Assembly (NCBI GenBank): GCA_027943335.1
Contig: BSBK01001118.1
Coordinates: 601,501-665,500, forward strand
Length of the DNA stretch: 64,000 nucleotides
DNA from: Chamaecyparis obtusa
Taxonomy: Eukaryota > Streptophyta > Pinopsida > Cupressales > Cupressaceae
Direction of reading: 5' to 3'
A model generated the notes under the pieces. It was not told the origin of the DNA, ran no database searches, and saw only the letters and a program-made list of their open reading frames with translations. Within the stretch, counting starts at the first letter, position 1, and the number at the start of each line of letters is the position of its first letter. This document shows, piece after piece, positions 1-12,600 of this stretch. The translations under genes and the position numbers were made by a program.

Positions 1-1860
1 CGATTAGATCCACCCTAATAGAGGGATTTCAATTTTCTTTCACACCTTATAAAAACAACGATCTCATATGACACTGATTGTCTGATTAGATCATACCTGT
101 TGATCTCTTCCCCGGTTTGCCTGATTGTTGAATCTTTTCTATCTCTTTGCCTTTCACCTCTGTCCCTGTAGCACTCCTCTCAGAAGATATCTTTCCTCTG
201 CTCTATATATCCAACAACTATCAACTCTTTTTCTTGCGTCCTATGATTTGTATTTATACAAAAGTTCATCTCAATGAAACACTTAACTCATAGAACCTCC
301 AGGCTGTGAACTCAACATTAAATCATACAACTAGCAAAAAGCTTTGCATTCCGATTTGGAGTTTACCTTGAAAACATCCGTAGAAACAAAAGCTAACTCC
401 TGTTAAAAAGCTAACATCAGATCTAGTCGGTGGATGCTCCGCATATTCCAGTTTTAACTCAAACTATTCCGCAGAATCCGGTGCGGATCTATATGCAATT
501 TTGACTGGTATACACTTATACTCGGTTCATCCTTGTATACAATATAAGACCGGTACTGTGTACTTGGATTGGTCTTTTGGTGTATACCCTTTACTCTATC
601 TATCGGTGCAAACACTCTGTTCTCAGCCTACCGGTGTCTTTGAAGTAATGTGAGTGACCGGTGAACCTTTACCGGTGGGAATGGTATTTGTGATTTACAC
701 TAATGACAACTTAAATTGCTAACAATCGACACCCTTAGAGACCTCATATTTGTGGCATTGATCAGCTACTGTAGCTGTGGTCAAAGGTGTATCTTATTTA
801 AAAGTGATTTATGGAGGCCACAAGCAATGATATACGATCATGCTCAATAAACATGGCTATGTACAAATGATTTGTTTAAAGTGTTTTAGAAACTTCCAGT
901 GAATCTATTTGGTAGGTGAAGGGCTAGATTCTGCAATCTTTGCCATGTTTAGGCATTTTAGAGTGGAGCGTGGACATCGATCAAAGCATAATGAATAAGA
1001 TCTGCAACAAAAAAAATGTACGGTGATTAGGTATAAAGATTTTCATGCAATGAAGTGGTAGAGATGTAAAACCAGATTCAACAATTGCGGCCACCGTCTT
1101 CGCTGTCTGTGTTAACTGGAAACATACACAGGGCAAATGAACCATTACTAGAAGCCATGAATAAAGTGGTCTCATGATTCGCCATGGCCGTTGGAAATGC
1201 ACATAATGGATTTGGTGAAAAGGCTTGTTTAGTTGTGTTTGCAAATATGGATTCACAAGCATGACTTGTTCTCTGTTTTTAATTACAGAATGCCACAAAT
1301 AAATGTGGTAACATGCTTTGCAATGGTGCACATGCACATTTGAGTCTTGTATTTGGTAATTCACTGAAGAGTTGGTTTTCGGTATTCACCAACCATACTC
1401 TCTGCTAGGTGAGTTTGGATGTTCATTAAATTTGTTGTGATACCTGGGAAGGTGACTTATGTTCTGGAATGATGAGTTGTAAGAGTGCTAATGTTGCCAT
1501 ACCCTGAAATCAGTTACAGTATACCTACAAGTAACAATTTGACTCCATTTATGGGGTATTCCTCATATGAGTATGTTATATCTCGTCACTCTTCATACAC
1601 TAGATTTATTGGTGTCTTGTATGGCTTATGATCATAGTCCCTACCTTCAGTGTGAAGTGATTTTGGAAGATTTTACAGTAACAAGAGATAGTTATTTTTA
1701 ATTTGTGTGAGGTTATTTGATTCACATCAGAGACAGTTTATATAGAATTGTTCAGCGATATAACAGTGGGAGTTTTATTATCGTATGATTAGCTTTTTTA
1801 TATATATGTTCTGTGATTCAAAAGGAGTTCCAGACAAGTGCATGTTGTAGCACTGTGTAT
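1..1860. other. No gene recognised; repeat-like non-coding DNA
   Basis: No reading frame here resembles a protein I know. A minus-strand open frame at 981-1364 has no recognisable domain. The hexamer ACCGGT recurs several times between about 548 and 675, which resembles the clustered motifs seen in LTRs, but no LTR borders were found. Confidence 0.4.
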
Positions 1861-2526
1861 GCTATCATGACAGAGGGAGCAGCTAGAGGATCAGGTTTAG
1901 TTTCTTTAAAGAGGAGGAATCTACATTTAGAGGGAGCAGCTAGAGGATCTACTTCATTTGATCTCTAAGGATCTTGGTCATATTGCTTCAGAGAGAGTAG
2001 AACACGTCGAGATGGTTTCTCTAGTGATCAAGAAACTATAACAGTCAGAGGACTATGATTCTTGAGATGAGGTTTCATATGTAGGTTGGAAGACATTTAT
2101 ATGGACATCTATATCAACTTTTTCGAAAAGGAGAAATTAACATTCAGAGGGAGTCTGATAGTTTATCATAAGCAACCTTGGATGAAAAGATCAACAGATT
2201 GATATATGCTTAATGAGTTCTTCTCTGTAAGAGAGAAGTTTGGGGTGAAAACCCTTCTTCCACCCTTTGGGAGTAGCTATGGTGGATCCACCCCCTAGGA
2301 GTAGCCATGGTGGAGGTCATGTAAGTGAGTCCATGACTAAACACCTGTGTTGAGTCACCCTCTAGGAGTACTGATGGTAAGATGGCGATATTACATGAGT
2401 GATTTCATGATAAACACTTGTGTTTGTTTGCATTTCCATTCATGGGAGCAGCCATGATGGAACCACCCTTTGGGAGTAGCCATGGTGGACATTACTCTAT
2501 AACTCAAATATCTAAGAAGACTCTCC
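1861..2526 (+). mobile_element. Copia 3' non-coding tail, left part
   Basis: Phrases such as GAGGGAGCAGCTAGAGGATC and AGTGATCAAGAAACT recur in modified form at 16100-16290, just before a copia RNase H end, so this is the 3' region of a related copia element. Between 2260 and 2490 there is a degenerate repeat built on GGGAGTAGCCATGGTGG. The block stops at the TTAGC duplication where the 13-kb composite inserted and continues at 15736 with CAAGAGAGAGTGTTGA, a copia polypurine tract. Confidence 0.5.
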
Positions 2527-2531
2527 TTAGC
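2527..2531. repeat. Target-site duplication TTAGC, left copy
   Basis: TTAGC lies directly before the terminal TGTAATGACC of the composite. An identical TTAGC follows the opposite terminus at 15731-15735. Five bases is the usual duplication size for plant LTR elements. Confidence 0.75.
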
Positions 2532-3072
2532 TGTAATGACCCTTACTAATAGGATCACTAAAATCTCTGATTTTGTGCTTATGGAATTTCGTCAAACACT
2601 TGGCATTCAATCTGAATTTATACTGCTGTAAGTAAAGACTGAATATGGAAATTGTTGAGCAACAAATCTACTCAACTCAATAATGCAAATCAGTGCCAAT
2701 ATATATATATATTCATTCAATGAAGATATTGACTCCCTCACAACAGATTGCAACTTTCAGATTTTACAAATTATTTGGCTCCTTAGAATCTAAAATATAC
2801 AAGGAATATTTTAGATTCTAAGGAGCCAAATAATTTGTAAAATCTGAAAGTTGCAATCTGTTGTGAGGGAGTCAATATCTTCATTGAATGAATATATATA
2901 TATATTGGCACTGATTTGCATTATTGAGTTGAGTAGATTTGTTGCTCAACAATTTCCATATTCAGTCTTTACTTACAGCAGTATAAATTCAGATTGAATG
3001 CCAAGTGTTTGACGAAATTCCATAAGCACAAAATCAGAGATTTTAGTGATTCTATTAGTAAGGGTCATTACA
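2532..3072. repeat. Near-perfect inverted repeat made of two LTR 3' ends
   Basis: Arms of about 270 bp run from TGTAATGACCCTTACTA to the matching TAGTAAGGGTCATTACA, with the centre near 2803-2810 (CTAAAATATACAAGG then AATATTTTAG). Both arms match the last 270 bp of the LTRs at 8521-8875 and 14084-14310. The centre has lost GCTTGTGAGAC relative to those copies, so the fold-back formed inside an LTR sequence. Transcribed, it would form a long hairpin. Confidence 0.85.
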
Positions 3073-3073
3073 G

Positions 3074-3086
3074 TGGTATCAGAGCC
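3074..3086 (+). other. Primer-binding site, element copy 1
   Basis: TGGTATCAGAGCC begins one base after the LTR end TTACA. It matches the complement of the plant initiator tRNA-Met 3' end used by most plant LTR elements to prime minus-strand synthesis. Confidence 0.8.
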
Positions 3087-3136
3087 TTGATCCTGCCAGC
3101 CTGAGGGAAAATAAATAAATAAAAAAATTCAAAGTT

Positions 3137-6100
3137 ATGGCTTCTAAATTCGCTGATGAGGTAATGATTGCTTATGAGAAGTATAGGTCACTTCCAGATA
3201 AGACCAAAGATCTTATAGACTTGGAGCAATATATGGAGTAGCAGATGGATTATAACAAAAACAAGAAATTAAAGAAATGTGAGGAGCCAAGTTTTGATAG
3301 CTTTTGTAATAATCTCCGGCAACAACTTATGCTTTCACAACAAAGATTAGCCTATCACTTGCAGCAGTATGAAAATTCCATTTCAAGGCGAACTTCATCA
3401 CAAAACAAGAGGTTTGGGGTATATACAGGTGAAGTATCCAAAAGTCTATATGATGAATTTGATAGACATGCTGATTTGATTCAAGAAGACACTAGGACAG
3501 CTTTGGGGAATGTTTCATCTACCTCAACCTTGCAAGGGGTTTTTCAAGAAGCTTCTACTATAGAGGATAATTTTGATTTTCATGACAGCAATGACAAAAC
3601 TTTGCATGAGCAGGAGACAACAGTGTTTTCACATGTGCAAAGTGATGCTATTGAGTTGTCACATGAAGGGACTCTAGAATTGAGTTCTAAGGGTGCATTA
3701 TGTGATACGGATTCATGTCATGATGAGTTTGATTTTTCAAATCGGACCTTACAAAACAGAACAAAAAATATATTTCATGACATCAAGATTGAAGAGGAGC
3801 AAGTGATGGTTGAAGACAAACTAGTCACATTGGAGCAGCTACATGATGATAAGGAAATTTTCAAACATAATAACAATATGGGGGAGCCCAAAAATGATAT
3901 TCACAACATCCCAGAAGTTGTTATCAGCACTAATAACAGTTCTGATTTTTATGACAGCAGTGAGGTTCCTTTGCAACATCATGAGATAACAACTGTTTCA
4001 CACGAGGGTGATATCACGAGTACTCAGGATGGTTTGGTTACGACAGGTAGTGACTACAGCGTAGAGGGCTCAGATGATGATTTTGAGGATGTTGTTGTGC
4101 ACGATGGTGAGATACCTGGTAGAGATGAGCAGAAATTGAGTATTCATGACTTTGCTGAAAGAGAGTACCAGGCACAGTTAGATGCTTCATCACATGAGGT
4201 TGAGGCTGGTAGTACTTCGCATGATTTGTCCAGCTAGCTGAAGGTGGGCAAAGACAGTATTGTGACTTCATTATCCCGTCATGATAGGATGCAAGATATG
4301 ATAGAGGGTCACATCCGGATGATTCAGTTATAGGGTAGACATAAGGGAGTCCAGGCAGAGTCTTCTTGTGTTGACTTACAGGCGATTAGGGAAGGAATGG
4401 GAACGATGAAGATGAGTTATTTACATCTTCTTTCGGACTGTGACCATCTTCTTAGCCTTGCCGAAGACTATTCAGATGCCTTGAGGAGGAAGGAGGAGGA
4501 AGTTGGCAAGCTTTCTCGAGAGTTTGAGGACACTCGAGCCTCTCTGCTGAGTACTCCATTGGCGTTACAGGACGAGGAGAGACATGTGGATGAGCGTGGC
4601 GTGGAGCTGAGTTTAGTTTCATCTTGCACACCTGATATTCAGCTTTCTACAGCAGGCGGATCATATGTGGTCATTGTTGATAATTGTGATAGTACACATT
4701 GCATTCATATCCAGGATTCAGGGACAGTATCCGATAGGTTTGTGGAGTTAGTTGGTATTAGTCATATTACTCAGGTGAGGAGTTTGCTTGAGTTACCAGC
4801 TGATTCTAGTTTACAGATATGGACTCGGGATTGTTGTATTGGTGTTTGGGATTCAGTTGACTGGAGAGCTTTATCACTTTTTGGTAGTAGTGATTGCTTG
4901 GGTGCTATCATAGATTTGATTAGCAGATTGCACGGTGTTGTCCTTTCTTGTGCCAGCAGCTTGTCAGATGTTGGTATTAGTTTCTATACACCGGTGTTGG
5001 GAGTTGTGTGCATTTCCAGTCGACCACTCAGGATGCAATGGGCTTATGATGATTCGGGCACATTCGAGTTGTCAGTGATTACAGATGAGTCCCAGGATCG
5101 TATTGGCATTGATGACATCCAAGCGGATGCAGTGGACAGTTTTGAGGACTTAGTTTCCTTGACAGTTTCTTTCAGTACGGAGGAGTTGGACAGTGATGCT
5201 ACAGTTTTTGATACTCCGTATGTTGATATGAGCTTTGGAGTTGATTCACAGAGTATGGATGGTAGTACTCCAGAGATCAGTGATTTTGAGTCTACTCCTT
5301 TGGACAGTGCATTAGAGGAGGATTGTAGGAGACAGTCTAGCCAATGCCATCATGTGTCTAGTCAGCTGAGAGTTAGTGAGCGAGACATTGCTATCGCCTG
5401 CCAGCATTTCGATGTTGTTCGTTAGTTGTTAGCAGTTTATGGATGGGGTTCTCCTACTAGTGATGAGCAGGGAGGCAGTTATTTTTCCTTGATAGAGATC
5501 CACTCTTTATGGGAGGCTATCCGGATTCTGAGACAGGATTATATGCAGTTGGTAGCTGACAGAGATTATCTTAGGGAATGGGGCAGTACAGTGTACGATG
5601 CATTATTGGCCAAGGAAGATGAGGTGAGTGAGCTTACTCAGCAGCTCGAGGTGACTTCTGAGATTCTTGAGAATACACAGTTGGCTTTTGAGGAGTCATA
5701 GTTTCATTTGGCTGAGATGACCATGGAGTTAGAGCAACTGCAGTCTTTACTGGATTCCGTACAGTCACAGGTTGTGATGTCTGGTGATTCGAGGATGTCC
5801 ATGGTCGAGATTGTCAGAGACAGTGGAGATGGGGATGCATCCATCCTTGATACTAGCATTGGCATATCAGTTTCTCTTCCACTGGGGTCAGGTTCAGTTG
5901 AATTGGGTGTTGCAATAGATTGTTGTAGTATGCCTGACATGGTGGCGGTCTCTACTTTTGATGGCACGGAGACTAGTGATGTTGTACCAGAGATCATGTT
6001 TGATGTTGATGAGTCGATAGTTGGCATGGTTCCTGTTAGTGATACTACTCCCTTGGCGGTGTCTTCAGAGGTAGTATTCAGTACCGGCTTGGTTAGTGAT

Positions 6101-7029
6101 CGGTTGTAGTTAGTTTCATCTGGATTGCAGTCTGAGCCACTGACTGAGATTGGCGCATTCTATCGGCCTTACGCTGTGAGGTATGCACGTCAGTTTACCT
6201 ATGATGACCATGTTGATGAGATGATGATACGTAGATGTACCTTGGTTCCTAGTGCTTGTCATCAGTTATGGGATGGTTTGATGCTACGGGATGAGAGTTA
6301 TGATGAGCATGACATGGCGATAGGTTCTGCGGTTGTCAGCTTGATAATACATGACTTAGAGTAGGAGTTTGGGAGTGATGCTTCAGCGGTTGTTGTTATT
6401 GATTCTACTCCTTTGGCTATGTCATCTCCTGACTTAGCTGGTGATCAGTTGCAGTGGGTTGCATCACCTGTGCATGGCGAGCTACGACTGAGGTTGGTTC
6501 TTTTAATCAGCATTATACTGCAGGGTATGTTCATTAGTTTGCATTTGATCCATGTGTTGAGGAGTTGATGGCAGGCAGATTTGGTTTGGGTTCTATTTCT
6601 TGCTGTTTATCTTGTGATGTCTTTTCGCCATCAGTAGTACATGCGAGTTATGGTTATGAGACAGTGATCGGTGATTTGCTGAGTTGTTTTCACTTTAGGA
6701 GGTGTATAGTGTGTGGATTCTCCGTACTTGGTGCAATTTCATTCGGGAGTGTTCACCATTGTTGCAGAGTTGGATTGTACATTCCGCACAGGCCAGTGGG
6801 ATGCGTTGATGGTATTTACCATGTTGGCAGTTTGAGTTGTCCTCTCTACTTGGGTTTTGATATTTCAAGAGTTTGTTTCTCATGGGTTCCTGACTGTGGC
6901 AGTTGTGATTCTGGAGTTTGTTTAAGCTGTATTTGTCAGTTTGATTATGGGTTCCTCTTGATTATATTTCAGACGACATTGCAGGAGCTTGCGTTGATTG
7001 ACAGCAGTGAAGATCATGACTTCATTTGA
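3137..7029 (+). pseudogene. Long degenerate ORF of composite element, copy 1
   Basis: From ATG at 3137 one frame stays open to 6480 apart from TAG codons at 3239, 4235, 4331, 5423, 5699, 6107 and 6362. One base is missing near 6485 relative to copy 2, after which the frame at 6565-7029 continues. The first ~100 residues (Lys- and Gln-rich) are not recognised and differ from copy 2. From LYDEFDRHADL at about 3448 onward it matches copy 2. Visible content is a Ser/Asp/Glu-rich segment, a coiled coil at about 4400-4600, a second related coiled coil at about 5520-5780, then segments rich in Cys and aromatic residues. No gag zinc knuckle or enzyme motif is visible. Function unknown. Confidence 0.6.
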
Positions 7030-7066
7030 GATCCAGGTGGATTGATTGGTTTATTGTTTAGCCATT

Positions 7067-7099
7067 GCTTGGGGACAAGCAATTTCAGGAGGGGCGGAC
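7067..7099 (+). other. Polypurine tract, copy 1
   Basis: GGGGACAAGCAATTTCAGG followed by AGGGGCGGAC lies directly before the LTR start TGTCATGTCCCC, the position expected for the plus-strand primer. The same sequence precedes the LTRs at 12846, 34027, 35454 and 43151. Confidence 0.75.
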
Positions 7100-8875
7100 T
7101 GTCATGTCCCCTTTTTAGTGACATGCTATTTTTCAGTGGATTTGCCTATCATGGACTCTCGTAGGTAGATGGCTTTGGTGAGAGAGTCATCTTGGTGATT
7201 ATTTGGAGATTGGATGGTCTTATTTGCTCTTGGAGAGATTATTTGGAGCCTTTTTATTATTATTATGTGTTATGCGGGGCCCACATGTTATAATTTTAAG
7301 TTGAGTTGCACTTTTTATTTTATAAAGTTATTTTAATATAAAAAGTGCATTATAATGGGATTTTATAATGGATGCTTCTAGAAGTTCTTAGTAACTTCTT
7401 AGGAAAGTGAATAAATAGAGGGCTTGGCCTCTCATTTGGACATACTTGATTTGATGATTCTACTATATTTTCTCTATGAGCATTTGTGGTACCATCTAGG
7501 TCTGCAAATTTTCAATTGATCTTTAGGAACGGAAACTCCTAATGGTTTGCATAACTGAGGAGGTGAAATATCTTCTAAAGGATTGCACATTGGAAGTGGT
7601 ATTCAACCATTTCATGCTGGGCATTATTGAGTATTCAGATTTGGACTGAGTCTTGATATATTTTGAAGTCCTCAGACTTTATTGAGGGTTTGGAATTTGG
7701 GTTGTTAAAAGACTTGTTTTCATCCATTAATCAAGAGGATTGCATTGGCATTATTTGAAGACCATTTCAGTAGTTTTTGTGGCATTTCCAGCATACTGCG
7801 ATTTTTATCTTGGACCCACATTTTTATTCATAACTTCACTTGGAGGCATCCTTTGGTTATGGGTATTTGAGGAATCAATTGCTATTGTCTTTGCAATCAT
7901 TTCTATATGAATTTGGAGACCTTTTATTGCTTCATTTATTTATTATTGGCATTCATATCAAAACAGGGGCGAATTTGAGAAAAAATTCAATTTGGCAAGA
8001 GGAAGGCTCAAAGTGGAGTGATATTGATTGCTTTTTCATTCACACTCCTAGGTGCTTCATTTCAGGTTCATTTGGCACTTATTTCAATAAGTTTTAATGT
8101 TGTTTATGTATGAAATCATGGCTGTCTTTGTACTTAGAAAATTCTGAAACTTGTAGTTGAAAGTCAAGAGACTAGGCCATTTGATAAATATTCTTGAAAT
8201 CAGTTTAATGCTTCAGTTGCATAGAGAGATAAGGCTGCATTCTAATTACGTGATGTTCTTGAGTTGCATGACAAATGTTTGTCAAAATGTCACTTGGCTG
8301 TAAGTGCATATGTAACATTGAAAATCCATCTCTATGCATTGGTTAAGGGCCCAAAGTGTCATTTAAGCATCTAGATGATAATTTATGTTTTGATGTGTTG
8401 ATTCTAAAGCATTGGAAGCTATCTATAGTCATTTAAAAGTACATATCAGACTGATATTATTAGACCAGCAAGCTGGAAGGTTGCACACGAAGTGTTTGAC
8501 AATATTCTTTGTGTCTCACAAGCATATTTTAGATTCTAAGGTGCCAAATAATTTGTAAAATCTGAAAGTTGCAATCTATTGTAAGGGAGTCAATATCTTC
8601 ATTGAATGAATATATATATTGGCACTGATTTGCATTATTGAGTTGAGTGGATTTGTTGCTCAACAATTTCCATATTCAATCTTTACTTACAGCAGTATAA
8701 ATTCAGATTGCATGCCAAGTGTTTGACGAAATTCTATAATACCATATCAGTGTTTTAGTGATCCATTGGTAAGGGTCATTACAGTATAAATTCAGATTGC
8801 ATGCCAAGTGTTTGACGAAATTCCATAAGCACAAAATCAGAGATTTTAGTCATCCTATTAGTAAGGGTCATTACA
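7100..8875 (+). mobile_element. Forward LTR between the two internal domains (1,776 bp)
   Basis: It starts TGTCATGTCCCC after a polypurine tract and ends GGTCATTACA just before a primer-binding site, so it is the 3' LTR of copy 1 and the 5' LTR of copy 2. Its last ~92 bp are a second copy of the LTR terminus: GGTCATTACAG at 8774-8784 is followed again by TATAAATTCAGATTGCATGC and a second terminus at 8865-8875. Confidence 0.85.
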
Positions 8876-8876
8876 G

Positions 8877-8888
8877 TGGTATCAAAGC
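8877..8888 (+). other. Primer-binding site, copy 2
   Basis: TGGTATCAAAGC follows the LTR end after one base. It differs from the copy 1 site by one base (CAGAGC to CAAAGC). Confidence 0.75.
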
Positions 8889-8939
8889 GGTTTCCTGCCA
8901 GCCTGATTGGGTTATTTCAGATTGAATTCAATTATCAGT

Positions 8940-9610
8940 ATGGCTTTAACAGAAGAAAAGGATTTGGAAGAAAGAATGCATAATGCAAAGAAGAAATTAG
9001 ATCGTCCATTTCAGTGAATAGAGGACCTTCTAAGAACTCTGGAGAAGTTGGAAACTTATTTAGGCAAGATTGATCAGTCAGATTCCTATGCTATGCAAAC
9101 AGCTTATCTCCAGCATTTGGTTTATTGGTTAAGCCCCGATTATTGAGACATCATGATGAGGTGGTAAGACTTGCAGCTCTCTCTTGCATTAGTGAAATCA
9201 TGAGGATAATAGCTGGCCTTAATTCTTATGACGATCAGATTATGAGAGAGGTACTTCATGCCATGGTGAAAAGCTTCGAAAAGTTGGATGACATCAGGGA
9301 CCCTTATTTCACAAAAAGGGCAAGACTACTTGAAGTATTTGCAAGGTGTAGATTTGAAAACATTATGCTGACAGTAGGTTGTATTGGTGACATTCGTAGA
9401 ATGTTTAACACATTTTGGAATATTTTGGATGAGTTTCATTCCAGCGATGTATTAGCATCGATGCACTCTATCATGTTCACAATCTTGTTTGAGAAGGATG
9501 AAATTTCTAAACTTTTGGCAAAAGATTTATGGCATGTTTGGACAAAAGAGAGGAATTTGTCACCTATGGCATGTACGTGGTTAAAGAGTTTGATTGATAG
9601 GCCTAAGGAT
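8940..9610 (+). pseudogene. Captured, intronless fragment of cohesin regulator PDS5
   Basis: Translation from ATG 8940 gives LEERMHNAKKKLDRP, then IEDLLRTLEKLETYLGKID and AMQTAY, followed after a frameshift near 9120 by LLRHHDEVVRLAALSCISEI, SFEKLDD and KERNLSPMAC. I recognise the order and spacing of the N-terminal HEAT-repeat part of plant PDS5, which binds cohesin on chromatin and regulates its association. No introns interrupt about 650 bp. It is broken by TGA at 9018 and the frameshift, and joins the element ORF near 9620. It lies directly downstream of the primer-binding site, where a gag start would be. Recognition is from memory of the family, not a search. Confidence 0.75.
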
Positions 9611-9619
9611 CGAAGTACT

Positions 9620-12600
9620 TTCCCTATGACAAGCAGAAACTTGTATGATGAGTTTGACAGACATGCTGATCTAGTATAGGGAGACATTAGCACATCTTTA
9701 GGTAATGATTTATCTGCATCATCTTCACAGGCAAAAGTGGTTAACGATGTTGTGCAGGTTGAGCCAGTTGCATCAGAGGGTGATATCACATGCACACCGG
9801 ATTGCGTGATTGACATAGATAGTGATCCCAGTACAGTTAGTCCGGATGAAGTTACAACAGTTGAGGATACTGTCATGTTTGAGGATAGTACAGTGAGCAT
9901 TCAGGACTTTGCAGAAAGTGAGTATCAGGCACAGTTGGATGCTTCTTCACATGAGGTTGAGGCTGGTAGCATTTCACATGATTTGTCCAGCCAACTGAAG
10001 ATGAATGAAGATAGTATTGTGTCTACATTATCTCATCATGACAGGATGCAACATATGATAGAGGATCACATCCGAATGATTCAGCTACAGGGAAGACATA
10101 AGGGAGTTCAAGTAGAGTCTTCTTGTGTTGACTTACAGGCGATCAGGGAAGGAATGGGAGCGATGAAGATGAGTTATTTACATCTTCTATCAGATCGTGA
10201 CCATCTTCTTAGCCTTGTCGGAGTCTATTCAGATGCCTTGAGGAGGAAGGAGGAGGAAGTTGACCGGCTTTTTCATGAGCTGGAGGATACTCGGAATTCC
10301 TTGGTGTGTACTCAGTTGGCTCTCCAAGATTCTAAGAGACATGTGGACGAGCTTTGTCTCGAGGTGAGTTCAGTTCAGGAGTTAGCGCATATGGCAGGGA
10401 CTCAGCTTTCTTTTATAGTCGGGTCACATATTGATGAAGATATGAGTATGTCTAGCATTCACACTCCGGATTCAAAGATTGTAGTGGGTACAGTAGACAG
10501 GTGCGTGAAGTCAGTTGGTATTGTTCACATTACTCAGGTGAGGAGTTTACTTGAGTTGCTAGTTGATTTCCGTTCATGGATTGGATGTTGGGATCCTTAT
10601 CTTAGTACTTGGGATTGTTTTGACCGGAGATATCTATCATTCCTTGGTAGTAGTATCTGTTGCACTATCATGGACTTGATTAGTAGTTTACCAGGTGTAG
10701 TTCTCATCCATGCTAGCAGCTTGTCTGATGCTAGAATTAGTTTTTATACACCGGTGTTGGGCATTGTTCATGTATCTAGTCAACCATTTTTGTTGGAATG
10801 GATTGATGATCTTTCAGACATGACAGAGTTTACAGAAGAGTCCCAGGATCTGATTATTACAGATAACACCTAGGGGGATGTTGTGGACAGTTTTGAGGAC
10901 TTAGTTTCCTCGGCAGTTTCTTTCAGTACGGAGGAGTTGGACAATGATGCTACAGTTTTTGATACTCAGTATGTTGATATGAGCTTTGGAGTTGATTCAC
11001 AGAGTATGGATGGTAGTACTCCAGAGATCAGTGATTTTGAGTCTACTCCTTTGGACAGTGCATCAGAGGAGGATTGTAGGAGACAGTCTAGCCAGCGCCA
11101 TCATGTGTCTATTCAGCTGAGAGTTAGTGAGCGAGACATTGCTATCGCCTGCCAACATTTCGATGTTGTTCGTTAGTTGTTAGCAGTTTATGGATGGGGT
11201 TCTCCTACTAGTGATGAGCAGGGAGGCAGTTATTTTTCCTTGACAGAGATCCACTCTTTATGGGAGGCTAGTCGGATTCTGAGACAGGATTATATGCAGT
11301 TGGTAGCTGACAAAGATTATCTTAGGGAGTGGGGTAGTACAGTGTACGATGCATTATTGGCCAAGGAAGATGAGGTGAGTGAGCTTACTTAGCAGCTCGA
11401 GGTGACTTCTGAGATTCTTGAGAGTACACAGTTGGCTTTCAAGGAGTCAGTTTCATTTGGCTGAGATGACCATGGAGTTAGAGCGACTGCAATCTTTACC
11501 AGATTCTGTACAGTCACAAGTTGTGGTGTCTGGTGATCCGAGGATGTCCATGGTCAAGATTGTCAGAGACAGTGGAGATGGGGATGCATCCATCCTTGAT
11601 ACTAGCATTGACATATTGGGTTCTTTTCCACTAGAGGCAGGTTCAGTTGAGTTGGGTACTGCAGCAGATTGTTGTGGTAGGCCTGACATAGTGGTGGTCT
11701 CTGCTATGGATGGCACAGAGACTAGGGATGTTGTATCAAAGATCATGTGTGATGTTGGTGAGCCGGCAGTTGGCATGGTTCCTGCTAGTGATACTACTCC
11801 CTTGGCGATGTCTTCAGAGGTAGTAGTCAGTTCCGGCTTGGTCAGTGATTGGTTGCTGTTAGTTTCATCTGGATTGCAGTCTAAGTCATTGACTGAGATT
11901 GGCGCATTTTATTGGCATTAGGCTGTGAGGTATGCACGTCAGTTTACCTATGATGACCATGTTGATGAGATGATGATACGTAGATGTACTTTGGTTCCTA
12001 GTGCTTGTCATCAGTTATGGGATGGTTTGATGCTACGGGATGAGAGTTATGATGAGCATGACATGGTGATAGGTTCTGCGGTTGTCAACTTGATAATACA
12101 TGACTTAGAGTAGGAGTTTGGGAGTGATGCTTCAACGGTTGTTGTTATTGATTCTACTCCTTTGGCTATGTCATCTCTTGACTTAGTTGGTGATCAGTTG
12201 CAGTGGGTTGCATCACCTGTGCATGGCGAGCTGTCGACTGAGGCTGGTTCTTTTAATCAGCATTATACTACAGGGTATGTTCATCAGTTTGCATTTGATC
12301 CGTGTGTTGAGTTGATGGCAGGCAGATTTGGTTTGGGTTCTATTTCTTGCTGTTTATCTTTTGATGTCTTTTCGCCATCAGCGGTACATGGGAGTTATGG
12401 TTATGAGATAGTGGTCGATGATTTGCAGAGTTGTTTTCACTTTAGGAGGTGTACAGTGTGTGGATTCTTCGTACTTGGTGCAGTTTCATTCGGGGGTGTT
12501 CACCATTGTTGCAGAGTTGGATTGTACATTCCGCATAGGCCAGTGGGATGCGTTGATGGTATTTACCATGTTGGCAGTTTGAGTTGTCCTCTCTACTTGG

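Noticed and set aside
981..1364. Minus-strand ORF of 127 codons
   Set aside because: Composition and an alternative overlapping frame give no consistent protein; no homologue recognised.
3074..3091. tRNA fragment
   Set aside because: The tRNA-Met complementarity is only the short primer-binding site; no tRNA cloverleaf is present here or at the other primer-binding sites.
4397..6109. TAG stops as programmed amber readthrough
   Set aside because: Several TAG positions are CAG or CAA in the other copy, and an unrelated copia shows the same bias, so mutation is the simpler explanation.
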